Shown: piece after piece, positions 22,626 through 34,700 of the stretch
Layout of the letters: each line of letters begins with the position of its first letter
Position numbering within the stretch: the first letter of the stretch is position 1
NCBI GenBank assembly: GCA_029582165.1
Contig: CM055871.1
Span: 1,743,501-1,807,500, forward strand
Direction: 5' to 3'
DNA: 64,000 nt
Source: Portulaca oleracea
Taxonomy: Eukaryota > Streptophyta > Magnoliopsida > Caryophyllales > Portulacaceae
Made by a program: the position numbers and the translations under genes
Notes under the pieces: model-generated
Told to the model about the DNA's origin: nothing
Database searches by the model: none
What the model saw: only the letters and a program-made list of their open reading frames with translations

Positions 22626-23893
22626 ATCATTTTCCTTTTTTTAATAAGATGGGATGGCTATAATTTGGCTATTGTTTGATGGTCTCATAGTAAACGCATA
22701 TAATCTCACAATATATCTTGATTTGTATACATTTTTTTTAAAAAAAATTGTCTCATACATTAATATTAAAGAAATTCCTCTTATTACATTCAATTGTCAC
22801 ATGCAAACTTCATTATCATTATAAATAATCTGTCAAAATTGTCTACTTGTTTAATTTTATTTCTTCATTTTATTAATAATTTATTGTGAATATTGTGAAT
22901 TTTGTCATTGACAAATTGCACTTTGGCAACCATTTGATGAATGACATTTGTGCAACGTTTTTGCACATTAATGATATTTATAATGAGATTCAGTAACTCG
23001 TTCGTAACATGTGTTTGTGTAACGTAACAATTTCTAATTCAATTTTTTTTTTGGAAATAACAATTTCTAATTCAATTTTAGTTTTAGTTTTGGCTAAACT
23101 CATTTTTATCATGTCAAAATTTTTCCTATACATACTTCCATTCTTTTGGTTGAGGTTGGCCACTTGGCCACAGTAAAACAATGCAATCTGTCTTAAAAAG
23201 AAGGTAACAATCTAATGCTTGTCTTTTTTCTTTTTTTTTTTTAATAACCAATGCATATTGTTTGTTATTTCTAATTTTTTTTTTGGATGCTTACTATTTC
23301 TAATATGATTGTCATGTTAGTTCCAAAAAAAATATTTGATATTTCTTGTGATTTTCTATGTTAAATTAAATGTACCCATCTATCTTATCATTTTCCCATA
23401 GAAAGTAATAGGTCCCGAAATTTACATTACATTACGATATGTAAAAAGATTTTGATAAGTGAATATATTTAAAACAGGTCCATGTTTTTTGAATTTCATG
23501 AAACTAGACAGACGTATGCACAAAAGGAAATTGTATTTTTTTTATCTTTTTCTTGCCTAATTGAAGAAAGCACATTTATTTTAATTAATATTTTAGAGGA
23601 TGGTTTTGTTGAAAACTTGATATATCTATTTTTTGTTTGCTAAATATGAACTTTGGATTGTATTGGCTCAATAGACCTTTTCAAGTAGAATTCCTATATT
23701 CTTTACTTTACAAAGAAAGGAAAAAAAAAAGATAGAGAGAGAACCCTGCCATAAAAGTATAACATCAATATATATCCATGATTTTTTTTAGTAGGAAGAC
23801 CGACTAATGCATTGATAAAGTGTCCATTAGTACATGAGTTTTCACCAATGGAGGGCAAACACCTAGCCATACCTGATACAGCCCTACTGAGAG
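22626..23893. other. Gene-free AT-rich stretch left of the copia element
   Basis: It is mostly AT-rich with poly(T) tracts. The final part (23705-23893) has a minus-strand open frame reading GMARCLPSIGENSCTNG that looks coding-like, but I could not assign it. Confidence 0.35.
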
Positions 23894-24152
23894 TGTAAAG
23901 GTTCAACCGTGAACCTAATAGAGAAAGAAGAAGGAAAGAGCAGCCAAGTTGAGTTTCAACTTGAGAAGGAAAAAGCTACTCGTTTCTCTGTATATCAAAC
24001 CTAAACACAGCTCAAAGAATATAAAGGGAAAAACAGGGGAAAACGGCCCAAAGAAGAGAGCCGGCCCAAAAACTAAAACAAAGAAAAATAAAAGAAACAG
24101 AATGTGAAATTAAACCTAAATACATATCTAGCTTCCATCTATAACTCTAACA
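23894..24152 (-). repeat. 3' LTR of the copia element
   Basis: On the minus strand it begins TGTTAGAG and ends with CTTTACA. It is almost identical to the 5' LTR. The pol frame's natural stop (24128-24130) lies inside it. Confidence 0.95.
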
Positions 24153-24420
24153 CCCCCCCTCAAATTGGAGGGTGGCAAACATCCCAATTTGTCAAGGTTC
24201 TGTTGATGTCTTGTTCCTGGGAGTGCCTTTGTCATGATATCAGCTAGTTGGGAGTTGGTAGGAACATGGTGCAATGTAATCAAACCTTCAGCAAGCTTTT
24301 CTCTAACATAATGACAATCGATCTCGATGTGCTTTGTTCTCTCGTGATACACTGGGTTGTGTGCGATGTATATGGCAGCCTGGTTATCACACTTGACGGG
24401 GATTGGTGTAGCGATGTCAA
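24128..24420 (-). pseudogene. Frame-shifted C-terminal end of copia pol (RNase H)
   Basis: After residue about 1317 of the main ORF the frame shifts near 24418-24435. The continuation in the new frame reads [14 protein letters not shown], then [13 protein letters not shown] and [10 protein letters not shown], the conserved end of copia RNase H. The main ORF instead runs on for about 45 unrelated residues. A single-base indel would explain this. It removes part of RNase H from the polyprotein. Confidence 0.85.
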
Positions 24421-27400
24421 CTGGAACTCGACAACCTCATCGAGCCAAGCCAATTCTGCAACCAAACGCCTCAAGCTCCTATATTCAGCTTCTGCCGAGG
24501 ATAGTGAGACCACCTGTTGTTTCTTGGATTTCCATGAGATCAAAGTTTTACCAAGAAAGATAACAAAACCAGATATAGACCTCCTGCTATACTTACAGGC
24601 GCCCCAATCAGAATCACTAAAACCTTGTAAAGTAAAAACATCATCTTTATGTATTACAATACCTAAATCTGGGTTACCTTTTAAATACTTTAGAACATGA
24701 ATGGCTGCTTTCCAGTGTAAATCAGTGGGACATTTTAAGTATTGACTGAGATGTTGGATAGTGAAAGCTATGTCTGGCCTTGTATTTACCAAGAAATTTA
24801 GCTTACCCACTAGTTGTCTATAACGAGTAGGATCAGTCAAAGTGTTACCTGTTTCTGGTGACAACTTGTTGTTAATATCCATTGGTGAAACAACAGCTTT
24901 CATGCCCTCTGTTCCAAACTCATAGAGAAGTTCTCGTGTGAACTTCTTTTGTGTTAAAACCAGGCCCCCTGCAATGTTAATAATCTCCATCCCAAGGAAA
25001 AAGCTAGCAGTACCAAGATCCTTTATTTTAAAAACTTCATGTAAGTGAGTTTTTAAAGAGTTTATTTCTGTAATGTCACTACCAGTAATAAGCAAATCAT
25101 CGACATAGACAGCAAGGTAAATTGATTTGCCTCCTGATCTTCTATAGAACAGGGAGTAGTCATTTTCAGAATGTTTATACCCCCTTTTATAAAGAACTTC
25201 TGTAAGTTTAGCATACCATTGTCTTGAGGCCTGTTTTAAACCATACAAAGATTTATTGAGTTTACAAACAACATTTGAATTTGTATTATAGACTCCATCA
25301 GGCACCTTCATATAAATTTCTTCATGGAGGTCCCCATGAAGAAAAGCATTGTTAATGTCTAATTGAAAAAGGGGCCAATCTCTTTTAACTGCCACAGACA
25401 TCATGGTCCTAATGGTGGTCATTCTCACAACAGGGGAGAAAGTTTCATTGTAATCAATTCCAGCTTTTTGGGTAAACCCTCGAACAACTAATCTAGCTTT
25501 CAGTCTTTCTATACTCCCATCTGGTTTGTGTTTTACCTTGTAGACCCATTTACTATCAATGGTTTTTCTACCTTTTGGAAGAGCAACCATTTCCCAAGTA
25601 TGGTTCTCTTCTAAGGCCCTTAGCTCCTGTTTCATAGCTTCCACCCAGCCAGGGTGTTTGCTAGCTTCAATATAACTGTTTGGTTCATGTGCATCTAGGT
25701 AGCTGTTGATATTTGTACAGTTATTAACGTTGCCACAAAAGAGGGTTTTTGGAGTATAGTGTAAATCAGTAATAGTAGAAAGACTAAGATCATAATCCTC
25801 TAAATATTTTGGAGTTCTATGGGTTCTTTCAGATCTTCTAAGAGACTGTAATTCATCCATCTGAGGTTCTGTTTCTTCAACAGAATTTTGTTGTGTTTCA
25901 GCCCTTGTTATATTTTCAATGTTGTCAGCAGCATCAAAAACATCAAGCATATTATGTTCTATCACAGAATTTTGCTTCAAGGAGTCTTGCATTTTAAATG
26001 GAAACACAGACTCATGGAAGATAACATCTCTAGAGATGACAATGCTATTTGATTCTAATGAATACAGCTTATAAGCCTTTTTACCTTGTGGATATCCTAC
26101 AAAGATACACTTTTCAGCCCTTTGTTGAAATTTATCCCTTCCATGCTTTAAAGTGTTGGTAAAACATTGGCAGCCAAAAACTCTTAGATGATCATAGGTA
26201 GGTTTCTTGCCAAAAAGCCTCTCAAAAGGTGACTTATTTTTCAGTAAAGGTGTAGGCATTCTGTTTATTAGATAGGTGGCAGTTAGTATACTCTCCCCCC
26301 AAAATTTTAAAGGTAAGTTAGATTGGAGCATAAGAGCTCTAGCCACTTCTAGTAAATGCCTATATTTCCTTTCAACCACCCCATTTTGTTGAGGTCTTTG
26401 GGTGCAACTAGTTTCATGAAGGACCCCTTTCTTGGCAAAGAAATCTATTGCTTGGTTACTTTTACCTATTTCAAGGGCATTATCAGACCTAATCCTTTTT
26501 ACTTTCACATCAAATTGGTTTTCCACCATAGCCATAAAAGATTGCAAAAGACTAAAAGCTTCATTCTTTGTAACCATAAGGTAGGTCCAAGTGCACCTTG
26601 TGTAATCATCAACTATTGTAAGAAAGTACTTATGTCCTAAATGGCTTGCTGTGTGAAAAGGGCCCCAAGTGTCCACATGAATCAAATCAAAACATTTATT
26701 AGTTGATATACTGCTAGTTTGGAAAGGTAAGCATCGTTGTTTAGCTCTATGACAGACATCACATACATCATTACAAAAACTTTGATTGTGTCCTAGGGTA
26801 CATGGTAAAAGTTTCATTCTAGCTTTGGACATGTGCCCCAGACGCTCATGCCACAGATTAGTCTTGACAGAGGCAGCTATGTCATCACTTTGCACAGTTT
26901 CACAAAGAGATTCTTGAGGGGTTCTTCTTTGCAAGAAATACAGACCTTGAGATTCCTTACCAAGGATCACTGGCCTCTTCAAGGAAGGGGCCTGCATTAC
27001 ACAATCTTTTTCACTAAAGGTGACTGAACAATGAAATTGTTTGCACAGTCTTTTGATGGATATTAGATTGAATTTAAAATGTGGTACATATAAAACATCA
27101 GTTAAGACAATGCCATCTGAAAGATCCACTTTCCCATATTGTTTGACAGAAACCTTGTTACCATCAGGAAGGGTCACATGTATAGGTTGAGTTAGTGTCT
27201 TTATAGAACTTAAAATATTTTCATTCCCACACATATGGTCTGTGGCACCCGAATCTAATATCCAATCACCTTCAGTTAAATTCAAAAAACAAAAGACTGT
27301 ATTTATTATGTGCTTGAGTGATGAAGGTTTAGTATTACCTGAAGAAGTGTCTGTTTCTCCTTCTTGTCTGGTTGGTGCTATCTCACTGTTTAGATTCCTT

Positions 27401-28371
27401 ATTAGGTGATGGAGAATAGCCATTGCTTGATCCTTGTCGAAAGAAGATGTTGAGTTGGAGTCCTTTTGTCCTGATACACTTTTGTCTACATCTTGTACTG
27501 CTGCATTAGCTTGTTTTCTTGTATTTCCTTGATTGGTAGGCCTATTCTGGGATCTATTCTGACCCTTTGGAGGATACCCATAGATCTTGTAGCACTTATC
27601 GATCGTGTGCCCCGGCCTTTTACAATGGTCGCAGAAAAGATTTGACCTTCTTGAATCTTGATTCCTTTCAGAATTGGATTGGCTGGGTTGATTTCTCTGT
27701 AGACTCTTGTTGGCGTAAAATGAAGTAGAGTCATTCGTGCCATTTACTTGGTCCCTTACTTGCCTTTGTCTTTCTTCTTGGGAGAGGATAGCATATACTT
27801 GGCTTAAGGAGGGCAGAGGACTCATCATCAAGATGTTTCCCCTAATATGTGTGTAGCTATCGTTAAGGCCCATCAAGAAATTCAGTAGCTTTTGCTCCTC
27901 AAAATGATTCTCAAATTGCCTGTTGATTTGAGGTTTGCATGTGCATTCCCCGCATTGACAAGAGGGAAAATTTGTGACTACCCCCATTTCTTCCCATAAT
28001 TTCTTCGCGGCGGTGTAGTAGGATGAAATATCCATAGAATCTTGAGACAATCTTGATACTTTCTGTTGAATCGAATACAATTTTGCCTTATTTGTCTGCC
28101 CAAATCTCTCTGTCAGTTCATTCCAAAGATCTTGCGAATTTGTGGAGTACAGAACACTATCGCGAATGTTTTTCTGTAGTGAGTTCAATATCCAGGAAAG
28201 AACCATGTCATTGCCCCTCTTCCAATAGGGAAATCGGGGTTCATCGACACCTGGCTTCGTCAAGCTTCCATCGACAAAGGCAAATTTGTTTTTCGCCAAA
28301 AGCGCGACTGATGCCGATCGTTTCCAGGTGTCGAAGTCTTCGCCGGTGAAGGGTTCGGCAACCAGTGACAT
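24280..28371 (-). CDS. Ty1-copia gag-pol polyprotein (C-terminus frameshifted)
   Basis: The ORF of 1,363 codons shows domains in copia order. These are gag with a zinc knuckle [14 protein letters not shown] (247-260), an aspartic protease [10 protein letters not shown] (D373), and integrase with an HHCC finger (H508, H513, C537, C540) and a D567-D630-E667 triad. Reverse transcriptase with YVDDLLITG (1089-1097) and an RNase H start with SDSDW (1252-1256) and SAEAEYRSL (about 1292) follow. No internal stop interrupts gag to RT. The last residues are out of frame because of an indel near 24420. The protein would copy element RNA in virus-like particles and integrate the cDNA. With part of RNase H lost, the copy is probably not autonomous. 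Confidence 0.95.
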   Translation of the reverse strand: MSLVAEPFTGEDFDTWKRSASVALLAKNKFAFVDGSLTKPGVDEPRFPYWKRGNDMVLSWILNSLQKNIRDSVLYSTNSQDLWNELTERFGQTNKAKLYSIQQKVSRLSQDSMDISSYYTAAKKLWEEMGVVTNFPSCQCGECTCKPQINRQFENHFEEQKLLNFLMGLNDSYTHIRGNILMMSPLPSLSQVYAILSQEERQRQVRDQVNGTNDSTSFYANKSLQRNQPSQSNSERNQDSRRSNLFCDHCKRPGHTIDKCYKIYGYPPKGQNRSQNRPTNQGNTRKQANAAVQDVDKSVSGQKDSNSTSSFDKDQAMAILHHLIRNLNSEIAPTRQEGETDTSSGNTKPSSLKHIINTVFCFLNLTEGDWILDSGATDHMCGNENILSSIKTLTQPIHVTLPDGNKVSVKQYGKVDLSDGIVLTDVLYVPHFKFNLISIKRLCKQFHCSVTFSEKDCVMQAPSLKRPVILGKESQGLYFLQRRTPQESLCETVQSDDIAASVKTNLWHERLGHMSKARMKLLPCTLGHNQSFCNDVCDVCHRAKQRCLPFQTSSISTNKCFDLIHVDTWGPFHTASHLGHKYFLTIVDDYTRCTWTYLMVTKNEAFSLLQSFMAMVENQFDVKVKRIRSDNALEIGKSNQAIDFFAKKGVLHETSCTQRPQQNGVVERKYRHLLEVARALMLQSNLPLKFWGESILTATYLINRMPTPLLKNKSPFERLFGKKPTYDHLRVFGCQCFTNTLKHGRDKFQQRAEKCIFVGYPQGKKAYKLYSLESNSIVISRDVIFHESVFPFKMQDSLKQNSVIEHNMLDVFDAADNIENITRAETQQNSVEETEPQMDELQSLRRSERTHRTPKYLEDYDLSLSTITDLHYTPKTLFCGNVNNCTNINSYLDAHEPNSYIEASKHPGWVEAMKQELRALEENHTWEMVALPKGRKTIDSKWVYKVKHKPDGSIERLKARLVVRGFTQKAGIDYNETFSPVVRMTTIRTMMSVAVKRDWPLFQLDINNAFLHGDLHEEIYMKVPDGVYNTNSNVVCKLNKSLYGLKQASRQWYAKLTEVLYKRGYKHSENDYSLFYRRSGGKSIYLAVYVDDLLITGSDITEINSLKTHLHEVFKIKDLGTASFFLGMEIINIAGGLVLTQKKFTRELLYEFGTEGMKAVVSPMDINNKLSPETGNTLTDPTRYRQLVGKLNFLVNTRPDIAFTIQHLSQYLKCPTDLHWKAAIHVLKYLKGNPDLGIVIHKDDVFTLQGFSDSDWGACKYSRRSISGFVIFLGKTLISWKSKKQQVVSLSSAEAEYRSLRRLVAELAWLDEVVEFQLTSLHQSPSSVITRLPYTSHTTQCITREQSTSRSIVIMLEKSLLKV

Positions 28372-28490
28372 CCCTGGTTGATCTTAAGGGTGTATGAAGA
28401 GGGGATCGCATGGATCCGGGACAAAGCTTTTCGTGCTTTCTCCCATGGTAGATTGGGTAAAGAAGAAGGAGCACGGATCTTGCCCTGAGA

Positions 28491-28504
28491 GGGCTCTGAT
28501 ACCA
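28491..28504 (-). promoter_or_regulatory. Primer-binding site of the copia element
   Basis: On the minus strand it reads TGGTATCAGAGCCC directly after the 5' LTR, complementary to the 3' end of initiator methionine tRNA, the usual primer for plant copia elements. Confidence 0.9.
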
Positions 28505-28759
28505 TGTAAAGGTTCAGCCGTGAACCTAATAGAGAAAGAAGAAGGAAAGAGCAGCCAAGTTGAGTTTCAACTTGAGAAGGAAAAAGCTACTCGTTTCTCT
28601 GTATATCAAACCTAAACACAGCTCAAAGAATATAAAGGGAAAAACAGGGGAAAACGACCCAAAGAAGAGACCCGGCCCAAAAACTAAAACAAAGAAAAAT
28701 AAAAGAAACAGAATGTGAAATTAAACCTAAATACATATCTAGCTTCCATCTATAACTCT

Positions 28760-28763
<4 letters not shown>
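28505..28763 (-). repeat. 5' LTR of the copia element
   Basis: The 259-bp repeat pairs with 23894-24152. The near-identity of the two LTRs implies recent insertion. Confidence 0.95.

Positions 28764-28842
<79 letters not shown>
28764..28842. repeat. (GA)n microsatellite
   Basis: About 39 uninterrupted GA units directly abut the copia 5' LTR. G-rich impure sequence follows to about 28915. The target duplication GAGAG belongs to this tract, so the element landed inside or at the edge of it. Confidence 0.95.
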
Positions 28843-28845
<3 letters not shown>

Positions 28846-28915
28846 AAGGGTAGAGAGAGAGATAGAAGGAGGGGGGGAGGGGGTGGGGAGGGAGGGGGGT
28901 TGGAGAGAGAGAGGG

Positions 28916-29784
28916 TTAAAAAGATAATGGGTATTAGAGTAAATGTATAGGTATCATATTGAATTACATTTAATTTTTTTTTTTTGAATTCGGGTAAATG
29001 GGAAGGTTCGCCCTCTACATGGTAAATGGTAAAAGGGATCAACCTAAGGTTAGACACCTCATCTCCAAGGTCAAGTGACTAACCAGGTGAGACAAAAATT
29101 AAACTACAAAAACTAAAAGACAACAAACAACTAAAAACAAGAAAGAGAAGACAACATGAAAGAGCCAAACTACTGAAAAGTAAAAGACAATCTTGGAAAC
29201 CGCAAATTGATTGAAGTCCGAAGGGAGCACTGGGAAGCCCAAGCAATCTCGGTAGATCCCTGTTGTTCTTGGCCCAGCCCCATAAGACGACCCAGAGAAC
29301 AAACAACGCCGAAAAAAGGAACCACCCACGACCCACCAAGCTTCGGAAACAACGCTGGGAGAGAGTTCGGCACCGCCCTCTACCACCCTCGGTTGCCGCA
29401 TGTAGAGCTGATTTTCTCAAACCTTAGCCGGAACAAAGACAATCAACACCGATTTTGTGGCTTCCAAGGTTAAAAGTGTACGAATCCTCAATTCTGATGG
29501 AGGAAAAAATGATGACATCCAAATCCTTCAAGGTTAAAGAACTGATACTTCCCAGAAGGCCAAAAAAGATCGATTTACACCAATATGACCAAACAAAAGA
29601 GCATTCCTTCCTTACATGAGAATGTTTGAAAGGTTGTCTGAATCTCCAAAAATGGAGATCGTCGAAAAAGGAGCCATTGAAGGGCTTAAATGGGCTGCTG
29701 GGAGACGAAAAGAAGAAAGGGAAAGAACAAAAGAGGGGAGGGGGATGGGGAAGGAGGATCTTGCTCTCTCTATGTTTCTCTTCA
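28916..29784. other. Gene-free stretch, possible retroelement remnant
   Basis: A poly(T) tract near 28976-28984 followed by moderately GC-rich sequence to about 29480 could be the 3' end of a minus-strand non-LTR element. No reverse transcriptase or RNase H motif is readable, and the open frames on both strands are unrecognised. Confidence 0.3.
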
Positions 29785-30097
29785 AATAATTGCTCAGAGG
29801 TACCCCAATATTTGGGGAAACTATTTTTCGGTACCTCAACTTTTCAAAACTCATTCTGAGGTACCCTTAATTTTTTGGGTTAGTAATTATTGGGTGCTTT
29901 TCCGGTCATCAATTTGGTTAAGTGATCGAAATACCCTTGTTCTTCCATATTTGAAGAAATATCCTTTAAGAAAAAGAATAAGGGTATTTCACTTAATAAA
30001 ATTGATGGTCGGAAAAGTACCAAATAATTACTAACCCAAAAGTTGAGGTACTGAAAAATAGTTTCCCCAAATACTGGAGTACCTCGAGTAATTTTTT
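29785..30097. mobile_element. Hairpin MITE with ~60-bp inverted ends
   Basis: The left part (GGTACCCCAATATTTGGGGA, from about 29800) and the right part pair as inverted repeats over at least 60 bases. The arms continue almost to the centre, so the whole element can fold into a hairpin. A related half copy is at 40743-40864. The target duplication is unclear, so the superfamily is unassigned. Confidence 0.7.
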
Positions 30098-30339
30098 GTT
30101 TTCTCTTTTTCTCTCTCACTTCACTGAAGAATTCTAGAGAAAGGGCAGAGCCCTTCTCTCTAGAATAACCTTACTACTAATACTTAATTATGATATGGAT
30201 GTAGCAATATCAATTAACATCTTATTCTTATGAACTCTTGAAATTATTCTCCCAAACAAGGGTAAATAGTTTACCCTTGCAAACCCCTCTTATACTCTCA
30301 CCCTTCTTTACTCCTGTGAACCCTCACTCTCTTTTTTAA

Positions 30340-30707
30340 CTATGTTGTAAAAACCGGACCGGATCGGCCAGTTCAACCGTGAACCGGCAAGTTGACCGGT
30401 CCGGTTCCAAGTTTAACTCGGCTAACTGGTTCAACCGCGAAAAAAAAACGCCAAAACCGGTTCACAGTCAGATCGAAATTTTTATGATTTAATTTTAAAA
30501 ACTCCGGTTTTTGACCGGTTCAATCCAATTTTTGACCGGTCCTATCTGGTTTTGACCAATTCACTCCATGTTCATGCTAGTTTAATTATTTTGGTAGCTT
30601 AATTACTTGAAGTATATGAAAATGTTTAATTCATGACCAGTTTATACCGGTTTTGACCGGTTCAACCAGTCTAATTCAACCAAACCGGTCCGATTCTGAC
30701 AACATAG
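30340..30707. mobile_element. hAT-like MITE rich in ACCGGT
   Basis: The ends are CTATGTTGTAAAAACCGGAC and, from the other strand, CTATGTTGTCAGAATCGGAC. The flanks CTTTTTTAA (30331-30339) and CTTTTTAA (30708-30715) form an 8-9 bp target duplication differing by one T. The interior is built of GACCGGTTCAACC-like words. Confidence 0.75.
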
Positions 30708-30715
30708 CTTTTTAA

Positions 30716-31770
30716 CTCTCCTTCCAAGTAGAGTGTTCAATGAAAAGTTTAGTAGATAAGGTTATGGCGACTTGGTTGATTCTGAAGAATGTGTCTGAGT
30801 ATATTTGAAATTGAAATCAAACCGAAACTTATTCTTTTTCCGAGCATAAGTCAAAGGTATTAGTATGTTTTAAACAACATAACCAGGTAAGCATAATCCA
30901 AGCTCTTGTTAACTTAGCTGTTGATGTCATTCGATAGCCAGAAGAGAATCACTACCAGTCTACCACCCAATAAAAAACGTGAGGCTTGATACAACAATTC
31001 ATTTTTGTTACAGCACACTCAGTATACATACAGCTCTTAAACTTACAATTTCATAATACGGGCTCCAGTTCCTCTACAAGGCTTGAAGGCCACAAATGTA
31101 ACCATACACATGAATACAGACAACAGTGAACGCATCCATAATTTTCTACCATAAACCCCAACATTTTCGCCACTGGACTAGTTGAAAAGCCCTCGAATGC
31201 ATAATCTTGCAGCTGTACTGTACATGTCACCAAGGCTTCTCATCCGGCAATAGATCAAATAACATAACCAATTTGAGATGAACAGCATGTCTGTAGAGGT
31301 ACAAATAATTGTAGTATTGCCCCTTCATATCGACCAAGTGCCATGAAAAGGTACATTTGCCAAATGAGTACAAGTGTACAACAAAAAAACGCAACTTTAC
31401 AAAACTGAATAAATTCATGCGAACCTCCTGAAACCTTCCCAATGATCGCAGAGACAGCAGGATATGTATACAACTCAAAGAATACATCAAGATCATGTGT
31501 TGGATGCTAAGTACTAGGTGGTACAAAACACATATCGTTGTAGAATCTAGAACTATGTATACGAATACCCTGAGAAACAATAAACATCAAGATTAAAAAA
31601 ACTCACTTGGAAATAGTCTCTTTCTCAGGAACATCTGTAGAACATCATATACCTCGCCCTGATCCACCGAACCCCAGTGCATAATGGGTCACAGAGGATC
31701 AGTGGTTGTATGATCGAAAAGCCAAACCTTCATATATGAGCATATTAAATACGGGATAACTGCTTATGAG
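30716..31770. other. Flank and probable 3' UTR of the DUF3537 gene
   Basis: No recognisable gene. The part near 31771 should contain the 3' UTR of the minus-strand DUF3537 gene. Small open frames on the minus strand between 31051 and 31580 have no family resemblance. Confidence 0.4.
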
Positions 31771-34700
31771 TTACGAGATGGTGATGGTCTCCTTAAGCAG
31801 CCACAAGACTAAGGATAACTCAATCCCGAAAATGAGCTGGAGCCAAGTCCTATCTAATGTAAACCCGTACATTGTAATGCCTGCTCGGTTGTTCTCAAAA
31901 TATGTCACTGCAAACATAAGCAGAAAAAGAAAAAGAAAAACACAGATTGAAGTCAATATTATCCAAACATGTAACTAGTAGACAGTTTAGGATCAACAAT
32001 ATCCAGAGCTTCTTACCTAGAGCTTGTCTTTTCTGGAATGAGATTGAACTATTAGCATAAGCAGGGAGAAATTTGGTGGTATCCACATCATCTTCCTCAT
32101 ATTCAGCCTCATCATCATCTGAATCAATCCTACCAGCATCAGAGAAGGCTCCATGGGCGTCATGGCTAACTGGAATTTGAGCCTCAGATGTCACATCATA
32201 TGATTCAATTGTTGCACAGGCATGCCAGGTGGCAGCTAGACTGGTGATGCCTTGCGCTCGGTGTGTGATTTTTGTTGCACTTCGCAATATTATCAACAGC
32301 CCTGCGACTAGGGTCATTGAGCAGAGCTGCAGCATTTTCAACAGTTTACTGTCAGTGTTTCTTTCCCCAATTCTACAACATTCAAGTTCTTTCTTTCATC
32401 TTAATTTGTCCACAATCCAGACCTTAGGATATGTCAAAGTTCCAATGTTTCCATACTTATTTCATTACTCTGGATGACACATGATCCTGGTTACCCACAT
32501 TCCTTTATTCATATTTAAAACCAAAGTTACCAGGATTGCTATATATATTCCTGTTATCCGTTCTAGGAACAAACATTCCTAAGACGAAACCAGAATATAT
32601 CTGATGAAATTATGAAGACTTATTTTAGGAAGAAGTCTAGGAAACATAATAATTACCATATTTCATATATCCTATTCAAATTAGAAAAATATTATAGTTT
32701 CCTTAAATTTCCCAGTTTAATTAGGAAGTTTATGCTTATTTCATATATCCTATTCAAATTAGTGTGTTCTAGAAAAAATTACTTTAACTTGTATGCTAGT
32801 CGCTAAAACAATGGCAATAGCAGAAAGTGTTCGGGAACTTAAGACGCGCATTCTAGACTGTGATAAAAGAATGGATTTTTGTACGCTAATATACTGAACT
32901 TTTAGGGTATTGGACAATAATACACTGAATTTCAATCTTGGACAATAATACACTGTACTTTAGGGGGTGTTGGACAATAATACATCCAGAAATATTTCAA
33001 CGGTGGACTCGATGGTGATCCTACGTGGCAGGCATAGGATTGCCACCGAGTCTGCCACCGCCCGAATTGTTCTGGGTGCATTATTATTGTCCATCCCCAA
33101 GGTACAATGTATTATTATCCAAGGTCAAATTTCAGTGTATTATTGTCCAATACCCTAAAAGTTCAGTATATTAACATCTAAAAACTCTAAAAGAATAGCC
33201 AAAAATATGGAAAAGCTTTAGAAAAGTGTTGAGGGATCACTTTGCAAAACAACTTTGGTTACTAAGCTGAGCTATCTTTCATAGCTTATGCTGGAAACAA
33301 AGACAGACTGAGAAGAATCCCTATAGTTGTAGTCATCGGGGGAACTTCCTCAGAGGATGAACTTCTACATTTTGCCAAAAAGACTTCTAGGAAAGATGGT
33401 GTTCAAACAGAGACTCATGCCGTCACAAGTCAGGTTAAAGGTCTAGAAAGTGCCATGATGAGTTTCCAAACCTCTTTAAGTGTTATCCATGGTAAAATCA
33501 CTAAATTAGAATGACTTGTATAGTTGTACTTGATAATAATGTGCCAAATCCAGCCTCATGAGGTAAACTGTTGCATGATGCCCTGAACTTAGAGCAATAC
33601 ATTATTGGAGAGCATAGCGAAGCTCCTAACTCATACAAAGCTATCCCACAACACACACACACCATAGCCTTGATTATGAGGATGTAGGTGATGACTCTGA
33701 CGTGACGCCATCATAAAGATTGGGGTCAAGCCCACCCCAGGCATCCTTCACTTAGGCATGGCTATGATTCCCCCAAGAATCATAACCATGATGATCATTA
33801 CGATGTGACTCGAAAAGTAAAGGTTGGCGTGCCTGAATTTTATGGTTGACATGATATTAATGTGCTTACTGATTAGATAGACTGCCTAGAGAGTTACTTT
33901 GATAAGAAATATTTGACCATAACTGAAACAGGTGGAGTGCCTCTCTAGTTAGGTGCATATTCTGAGATTGTTTAGTGTAATCTCTTGCCTATGGACGTTG
34001 CTCACCCACTTTTCAGTCGTCCTTGGATCGATGACAAAAATGCCACCTAATTTGGACGGGGAAACATGTATGTGTTCATATGTATAGGTAAGAAAATTGG
34101 GTTAGCCCTCGCTAGCACTACTAATCATAGAAAGTCTTAGGTCTATAAAGCTCGAACACCTCCTGCTCTGAAGCAACCTAAGAGATTGCACTTTTTAACT
34201 GGACATGAGTGTGAAACTAGAGGTCGACAATTTGATATGCTGCTTGCTTTAGTAGTCAAAGTTCAACCTGTGTTTCTGTCAGCTACTAGCTGTGAGGTGT
34301 CTGCTGATTTGAATATGCTTCTTGGTGAGTTTAAGCATGTGTCTCCTAAAATTGAAAAACTTACCCCTTACGGGATATCCAACATACTATAGATATTATC
34401 CTCGGATCCTTTTTCTTTTCCTAACTTACCCCACTATAGGATTAGTCCTAGTGAACATAAAGAGTTAAAGGACAAGTTGAGGGACTGTTCTAAATGGGTT
34501 TCGTTCAATATAGCCTTAGTCCTCATGTTTTTCTTATCCCTTCGACTCCTAAGAAGGATGGCTCCTAATAGATGTGCATTATTAATAGACCCATTAATAA
34601 GATCATTGTGAAATACACATGTCGTGATCTCAATGATTCTATGATTGACCTCAGAATCCGCCCTTTGTCTCGACCAACTCATGTAGGATAAGCATCCTAA

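Larger units (their letters stand above)
23894..28763 (-). mobile_element. Young, nearly complete Ty1-copia retrotransposon
   Basis: The 4,870-bp element has 259-bp LTRs at 23894-24152 and 28505-28763 that differ at about three positions, and a perfect GAGAG target duplication (23889-23893 and 28764-28768). The primer-binding site TGGTATCAGAGCCC, complementary to initiator methionine tRNA, lies at 28491-28504 on the minus strand. A G-rich polypurine tract abuts the 3' LTR at 24153-24160. It encodes one gag-pol ORF. It inserted at the edge of a GA microsatellite. Confidence 0.97.

Noticed and set aside
28715..29057. ORFs of alternating Arg-Glu or Ser-Leu residues
   Set aside because: They are translations of the GA microsatellite.
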